Positions 6,052 through 10,050 of a DNA stretch of 10,050 bases are shown here, piece by piece. The DNA lies in NCBI GenBank assembly GCA_017990305.1, contig JAGNOB010000026.1, forward strand, positions 1-10,050, given 5' to 3'. The position numbers and the translations under genes are program-made. Positions within the stretch are counted from its first letter, which is position 1. Every line of letters begins with the position of its first letter. The notes below the pieces were generated by a model. It searched no databases. It was given only the letters and a program-made list of their open reading frames with translations, and was not told the DNA's origin. This DNA is from Leucobacter sp. GTDB taxonomy: Bacteria > Actinomycetota > Actinomycetes > Actinomycetales > Microbacteriaceae.

Positions 6052-7118
6052 ACCGCGTCCTGCCCTCGTTGACCGGCCGCAGCCGCATTATCGTGTTCGG
6101 CGCGATACTCACAGTGCTTGCGATCGGCGCTACATTCATCCTCGACCCGTACCGCAACTTCCAGTTTGCGACGATCGCAGCCTACTTCTGCGTGACCGCC
6201 GGGCTCACCCTCCTCGTTGGCCAGAGCGGACAGCTCTCCCTCGGGCATGCCGCGCTCATGGCAACCGGCGGCTACAGTTACGCCCTCACTGCGAATGCAC
6301 TCGCGGAAGCTGATGTTGCGGGTCTGCCCCGTTTCCTGATCTCGCTCGTCGTGGCGATGATCGTCGCAGGAACAGTCGGTCTGCTTCTCGGGCTCGCAGC
6401 TGCCCGTCTACACGGCCCATACCTTGCAGGTATCACCCTCGCCCTCGTGGTCTCCGTCCCTGCGGTGGCGGCGACGTTCAAGGTACTCGGCGGCGACCAA
6501 GGCCTTCCCAGCCCGTATCAAGGAGTACCCGATGCGTTGCGCAGCCTCATCGCGACAGAGCAGTGGCACGCCTGGGTCGCGATCCTCGTCGCCGGCGTGC
6601 TCGTCACGTGGCTCGTGCTGCTACGCAACGGGTCATTCGGGCTGCGTATGCGCGCGGTCCGAGACGACGAGACCGCGGCGAGACTCAACGGAGTAGCCGC
6701 TGGCAGAGTCAAAGTCACCGCGTTTACCGTCAGCGCAATCGCGGCGGGGGCTGGTGGGGCCGTGCTCTGCTTCATCACGCAATCGGTGAGCCCAGGAGCG
6801 TACACGCTTCCGTTCTCGCTGCTACTCGTCGTTGCTGTCGTGCTCGGCGGCCTCGGAAGCATCGGCGGCGCCGCCCTCGGTTCTGTGCTTGTCGTCATGC
6901 TGCCATGGCTCATCACGACTGCTACCTCCGTGCTGCCGCTCTCCGCAGATATGACACAGCGGCTCACTGGCAACCTGCCCGTGCTGATTTTCGGCGCCCT
7001 GCTCACCGTCACGATTCTCGTGCGACCCGGTGGCCTCGTTGACCTTCTCCCCAAGCCCAAATCCCGGGGACTGACGCCAGTCTCTCGGAGTTCCTCACAC
7101 CCCGTTTCTCCTCAGTGA
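6048..7118 (+). CDS. livM: Liv-type ABC transporter permease (LivM-like)
   Basis: A 356-residue membrane permease, within the usual LivM range. The signature VGQSGQLSLGHA is at 57-68, and the coupling loop FGLRMRAVRDDETAARLNGV begins at residue 197. GGLGSIGGAALG and VRPGGLVDLL near the end are further family marks. Hydrophobic stretches span most of the protein up to about residue 335. A Ser/Pro-rich cytoplasmic tail of about 20 residues follows (PKPKSRGLTPVSRSS). It partners LivH. The start is in an ATGA overlap with livH, and SBP2 begins three bases after the stop, so the two are surely co-transcribed. Confidence 0.95.
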   Translation: MNRVLPSLTGRSRIIVFGAILTVLAIGATFILDPYRNFQFATIAAYFCVTAGLTLLVGQSGQLSLGHAALMATGGYSYALTANALAEADVAGLPRFLISLVVAMIVAGTVGLLLGLAAARLHGPYLAGITLALVVSVPAVAATFKVLGGDQGLPSPYQGVPDALRSLIATEQWHAWVAILVAGVLVTWLVLLRNGSFGLRMRAVRDDETAARLNGVAAGRVKVTAFTVSAIAAGAGGAVLCFITQSVSPGAYTLPFSLLLVVAVVLGGLGSIGGAALGSVLVVMLPWLITTATSVLPLSADMTQRLTGNLPVLIFGALLTVTILVRPGGLVDLLPKPKSRGLTPVSRSSSHPVSPQ

Positions 7119-7121
7119 AAG

Positions 7122-8420
7122 ATGAGTTCAATGTTCTCGACTAAGCGCAACAAAGCTGTTGCAATCGCCGCCGCTACAGCGGCAGCGGCTCTCGTACTCG
7201 CCGGGTGCAGTACGCCCAACGGCCAAGGAAATGGTGACTCGTCAGCAGCTCCCGGGGTCACCGATGACTCAATAACGATTGGCACTCACACTCCGCTGAC
7301 CGGCCCTGCAGCTCCCGGCTACTCATCGGTCTCCGCAGCGGCGCTGGCATACTTCGAACACGTGAACGCCAACGGGGGCATCCACGGCAGAACCATCAAC
7401 TACATCATCAAGGATGATGCTTACAACCCTGCGAATACCCAAATGGTTGTGCGGGAGCTCGTGCAAGATGACAACGTGTTCGCCGTATTTAATGGCATCG
7501 GAACCGCAGCGCACACCTCGGTGCTTGAATACCTCAACGAGAATGAAGTCCCAGACCTGTTCGTCGCAACCGGATCAAAGAACTGGAATCAGCCAGAGAA
7601 ATTCCCGTACACCTTCCCGTTCAACGCAGACTATGCCGTTGAAGGCGCAGCGCTGGCCCAGTACGCCGCTGATGAGTACCCCGGTAAAAAGGTGTGCGTG
7701 CTCGGGCAAGATGACGACCTCGGCGGGTTCATCCTTGAGGGAGTCGAGGAAGCTCTCGGTACAGACGGGATCACCCTTGCCGAGGAATACTCGACGTCAA
7801 ACCCCGACATCACCGCCCAAATCGGCGCGATGCAGGCAGCTGGCTGTGAGGTCAATGTCCTCGGCAGCATTCCAGCGTTTACGGCGCTCGCACTCAGCAC
7901 TTCAGCCCGCATTGGCTGGGATACCAAGTGGTTTGCCACCTCAGTCGGCCTGGACCACACAACATTGATGGACATCCTCGGTAAGGATGCTGGCCCGGCG
8001 TTGATCGAGGGGCTCGTCGGCGTGAACTACCTGCCGACCGCATACGGAGACAGCGAATGGGTTGAGCTCTTCCGCGAAATCAACGACAAGTACAACAGCG
8101 GGGCACCGTTTACCGAGAACGTCGTCTTTGGGATGAGTGTCGCTTACCTCTTCACAGAGGCACTTGAGAAGACCGGCGAGAACCCAACGCGTGAGGGCAT
8201 CCTCGACGTTATTCGTTCTGGCGAGCTGAAGGGCAATGGAATTGCCCCGCTCTCGTTTGGTCCGAAGAGCCACGGCTCGTATTACACCGTGGGAATCCTC
8301 GAGGTAGAGGACGGCCAGCAGGACTACATCGATGTCGCGTACACCGTCGAAGACGGCAAGGCCACCCGCGTGGCCATGGATCCGGTTCCGTTTGTCCCAG
8401 GCGGCATCCCCGGCTCCTAA
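7122..8420 (+). CDS. Substrate-binding lipoprotein 2 of a Liv-type (HAAT) ABC transporter
   Basis: A 432-residue LivJ/LivK-class binding protein with an Ala-rich signal peptide and the lipobox LAGC (Cys29). IGTHTPLTGPAAPGY lies at about 53-67, and WNQPEK and PFNADY appear in the middle of the domain. Cysteines C192 and C242 are spaced as in the paralogues. Over an 81-residue block starting at GVTDD, I count 68 identities to SBP3 and 59 to SBP1, so SBP2 and SBP3 are the closer pair. The start is uncertain: the ATG at 7122 has no good ribosome binding site and may rely on coupling to livM three bases upstream. The ATG at 7131 (MFSTKRN) keeps an equally good signal peptide. It ends in PFVPGGIPGS. 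Confidence 0.92.
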   Translation: MSSMFSTKRNKAVAIAAATAAAALVLAGCSTPNGQGNGDSSAAPGVTDDSITIGTHTPLTGPAAPGYSSVSAAALAYFEHVNANGGIHGRTINYIIKDDAYNPANTQMVVRELVQDDNVFAVFNGIGTAAHTSVLEYLNENEVPDLFVATGSKNWNQPEKFPYTFPFNADYAVEGAALAQYAADEYPGKKVCVLGQDDDLGGFILEGVEEALGTDGITLAEEYSTSNPDITAQIGAMQAAGCEVNVLGSIPAFTALALSTSARIGWDTKWFATSVGLDHTTLMDILGKDAGPALIEGLVGVNYLPTAYGDSEWVELFREINDKYNSGAPFTENVVFGMSVAYLFTEALEKTGENPTREGILDVIRSGELKGNGIAPLSFGPKSHGSYYTVGILEVEDGQQDYIDVAYTVEDGKATRVAMDPVPFVPGGIPGS

Positions 8421-8436
8421 TCGGTGCGCGTTCAGC

Positions 8437-8468
8437 CCCGAGGGGCCGGTTCCCGCCGGCCCCTCGGG
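8437..8468. terminator. Strong intercistronic hairpin between SBP2 and SBP3
   Basis: CCCGAGGGGCCGG and CCGGCCCCTCGGG form a perfect 13-pair GC-rich stem with a six-base loop, TTCCCG. It begins 16 bases after the SBP2 stop and ends 28 bases before the SBP3 start. No T-run follows, so it is not a textbook intrinsic terminator. It may be a partial terminator or a 3'-end-protecting structure that makes SBP3 expression differ from SBP2. The hairpin is certain; its role is not. Confidence 0.6.
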
Positions 8469-8496
8469 TCCACCACTACGCAGAGAAGAGGGACCC

Positions 8497-9780
8497 ATGA
8501 ATTCCCGCATTCGCACTACCCCTGTCGCACTCGCAGCGGCAACCGCCGTCGCTGCACTAGTGCTCAGCGGGTGCAGCACACCGTCGAGTTCTGACGGCGG
8601 CACCTCCGCGACTCCCGGTGTCACCGATGACACCGTGACGATCGGTGCTCACACACCACTCACTGGCCCGGCCGCCCCCGGCTACGCATCCGTGTCGGCG
8701 GCTGCGCTCGCATACTTTGAGTACGTCAATGACAACGGCGGAGTCCACGGGCGCAATATCAACTACATCGTCAAAGACGACGGTTACAACCCCGCCAACA
8801 CGCAGATGGTCGTGCGTGAACTTGTGCAGGACGAGGGGGTGTTCGCGATCTTCAACGGTCTCGGCACGCCGCCGCACAGTTCCGTCATCGACTATTTACA
8901 CGACAACGATGTCCCAGACCTGTTCGTGGCTTCTGGTTCGACGATGTGGAACCAGCCCGAGAAGTACCCGAACATGTTCCCGTTCAATGCCGACTACGTT
9001 GTTGAAGGAGCCGGTCTCGCGCAGTACGCGGCAGACACGTATCCAGGCCAGAAGGTCTGCCAGCTCGGGCAAGATGACGACCTCGGCGAGGATATGCTCG
9101 CCGGAGCTGAGATGGTTCTGGGCGAGGGCGGCCTCGTACAGGTCGAGCAGTATTCGTCGTCCAACCCAGATGTGACCGCTCAGATCGGCGCGATGAAGGC
9201 GTCGGGCTGCGAGATCGCTATCCTGTCAACGATCCCAGGGTTCACTGCGCTCGCAATGACCACGGCAGCTCGCCTCGACTGGGAACCGCTCTGGATGACA
9301 TCTTCCGTGGGCGCCGACTACCCAGTGCTCCTCGACCTACTGGGCGAGGCAGGCCCGAGCATGCTCGATGGGCTCGTTGCCACGGGGTACCTGCAGGCGA
9401 CCGACGCAGACAACGGCTGGTCACAGCTGTTCCAAGAGATCAACGATACGTACAACGGTGGCGCTGAGTTCACGGGTGCGGTCTTCAACGGCATGAGCGC
9501 GGCTTACCTCTTCACTGAGGCGCTTGTAGCGGCCGGTGAGCAGCCAACGCGTGAGTCCATCGTTGAGGCGATCCGCTCAGGCGAGCTCGTCGGAAACGGG
9601 GTGCTGCCCCTGTCGTTCAGCAAGGATGACTACTCCTCATATCGCGGGGTAGGCATCAGCATCGTCAACAACGGTGTCCAAGACTTCGTTGATAAGGCGT
9701 ATCGCCTCGACGGAGATACGGTCTCGGCGATCGATCTGGATCCGGTGCCGCTCGTCGGGAAGGGAATTCCCGGCGCGTAG
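8497..9780 (+). CDS. Substrate-binding lipoprotein 3 of a Liv-type (HAAT) ABC transporter
   Basis: A 427-residue LivJ/LivK-class lipoprotein with an Ala-rich signal peptide and lipobox LSGC (Cys26). IGAHTPLTGPAAPGY is at about 49-63, WNQPEK and PFNADY are present as in SBP2, and C188 and C238 match the paralogues' cysteine pair. The ATG at 8497 is chosen because it gives a proper signal peptide and has GAAGAGGG a few bases upstream. The frame is open back to 8332, but that stretch overlaps SBP2 and carries no signal sequence. Local differences from SBP2, such as GLGTPPHSSV for GIGTAAHTSV and KVCQLG for KVCVLG, suggest a tuned ligand range. It appears to be the last gene of the transporter operon, with a strong hairpin eight bases after its stop. 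Confidence 0.94.
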   Translation: MNSRIRTTPVALAAATAVAALVLSGCSTPSSSDGGTSATPGVTDDTVTIGAHTPLTGPAAPGYASVSAAALAYFEYVNDNGGVHGRNINYIVKDDGYNPANTQMVVRELVQDEGVFAIFNGLGTPPHSSVIDYLHDNDVPDLFVASGSTMWNQPEKYPNMFPFNADYVVEGAGLAQYAADTYPGQKVCQLGQDDDLGEDMLAGAEMVLGEGGLVQVEQYSSSNPDVTAQIGAMKASGCEIAILSTIPGFTALAMTTAARLDWEPLWMTSSVGADYPVLLDLLGEAGPSMLDGLVATGYLQATDADNGWSQLFQEINDTYNGGAEFTGAVFNGMSAAYLFTEALVAAGEQPTRESIVEAIRSGELVGNGVLPLSFSKDDYSSYRGVGISIVNNGVQDFVDKAYRLDGDTVSAIDLDPVPLVGKGIPGA

Positions 9781-9788
9781 GCCGGGCG

Positions 9789-9837
9789 CACACAGGTAGG
9801 GCTCCCGGGGAGATTCCCCGGGAGCCCTACCTGTGTG
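9789..9837. terminator. Bidirectional terminator hairpin between convergent genes
   Basis: A perfect inverted repeat has 22-base arms (9789-9810 and 9816-9837) around AGATT. An extra A-T pair can shrink the loop to three bases. It starts eight bases after the SBP3 stop and ends one base before the end of the convergent acyl-CoA synthetase gene, so it fits as a shared terminator for both. T-runs are weak on either side (TCTACTT on the plus strand). The stem's length and perfection are unusual. Confidence 0.82.
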
Positions 9838-9838
9838 T

Positions 9839-10050
9839 CTACTTGGCTGGCGCGTAGATGCGCTGCAGCTCGCGCTTGAGGATCTTGCCGCTAGCGCCCA
9901 ACGGGAGATCGTCGACAATGTGCGCGACGCGCGGATACTTGTAGGCGGCGACGTGTTCCTTCGCGAACTCGATGATCTCCGCCGGGTCGATCTCTGTGCC
10001 GGCGAGCGGCAGCACAGCGACGTGGATCTCCTGTCCGCGCAGCTCGTCTT
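9839..10050 (-). CDS. AMP-forming acyl-CoA synthetase, C-terminal end only
   Basis: The last 69 codons of a leftward gene that enters from the right edge. The visible protein is the small C-terminal lid domain of an adenylate-forming enzyme: GQEIHVAVLPL, then AAYKYPR, then LPLGASGKILKREL. The P-X4-G-K motif carries the conserved lysine that contacts the acyl-adenylate (residue 55 of the visible part). Such enzymes activate a carboxylic acid with ATP and CoA to an acyl-CoA in the cytoplasm. The chain length or aromatic specificity sits in the missing N-terminal domain. The gene converges on SBP3. Its proximity to an uptake system makes activation of the imported acid an attractive but unproven role. 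Confidence 0.9.
   Translation of the reverse strand, partial: DELRGQEIHVAVLPLAGTEIDPAEIIEFAKEHVAAYKYPRVAHIVDDLPLGASGKILKRELQRIYAPAK

Noticed and set aside
6518..7060. Minus-strand open frame opposite livM
   Set aside because: Antisense to a permease with clear family motifs; the translation is Ser/Thr/Pro/Arg-rich low-complexity shadow sequence.
8332..8496. N-terminal extension of SBP3 in the same frame
   Set aside because: It overlaps the SBP2 coding end, crosses the hairpin and lacks a signal peptide; the ATG at 8497 has both a ribosome binding site and a signal sequence with lipobox.
7941..8633. Minus-strand open frame across the SBP2-SBP3 junction
   Set aside because: It is antisense to two well-supported genes and runs through the hairpin; this is expected from GC-rich codon bias, and no family resemblance is seen.

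Overview
The window looks like chromosome from a high-GC Gram-positive bacterium, most likely an actinobacterium. Codons favour G or C at third positions, spacers are short, and three lipoproteins carry LVAC, LAGC or LSGC lipoboxes. A member of the Microbacteriaceae, such as Leucobacter or a relative, would fit, but the genus is inference. I see no mobile element, CRISPR array, tRNA or rRNA.

Layout. Positions 1-2044 hold a leftward unit in the order SDR oxidoreductase, TetR-family regulator, quinone-oxidoreductase-like enzyme; the last runs off the left edge. From 2266 everything runs rightward as one branched-chain-amino-acid-type (Liv/HAAT) ABC transport locus: lipoprotein substrate-binding protein SBP1, a 131-bp spacer with a promoter and operator, then LivG, LivF, LivH and LivM joined by 1-4 base overlaps, then SBP2 and SBP3. 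A long perfect hairpin at 9789-9837 separates SBP3 from a convergent acyl-CoA synthetase gene whose last 69 codons are visible.

How it fits together. Two 18-bp inverted repeats, ATACCG-N6-CGGTAT, identical at 17 of 18 bases, lie at the SDR promoter (2065-2082) and at the livG promoter (3610-3627). The simplest reading is that the TetR protein represses its own operon and the transporter through these sites. With the SDR, the quinone-oxidoreductase-like enzyme and the acyl-CoA synthetase, this suggests an inducible uptake and catabolism locus for an organic acid or a related hydrophobic or aromatic compound, activated to a CoA thioester inside the cell. The substrate cannot be read from the sequence, and despite the family name it need not be an amino acid.

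The most notable features are three paralogous binding proteins around one permease, the matching operators, a LivG ATPase with an atypical ABC signature, and two strong perfect hairpins around SBP3. I found no clearly unprecedented system; the locus is a well-defined but functionally unassigned transporter and catabolism module.
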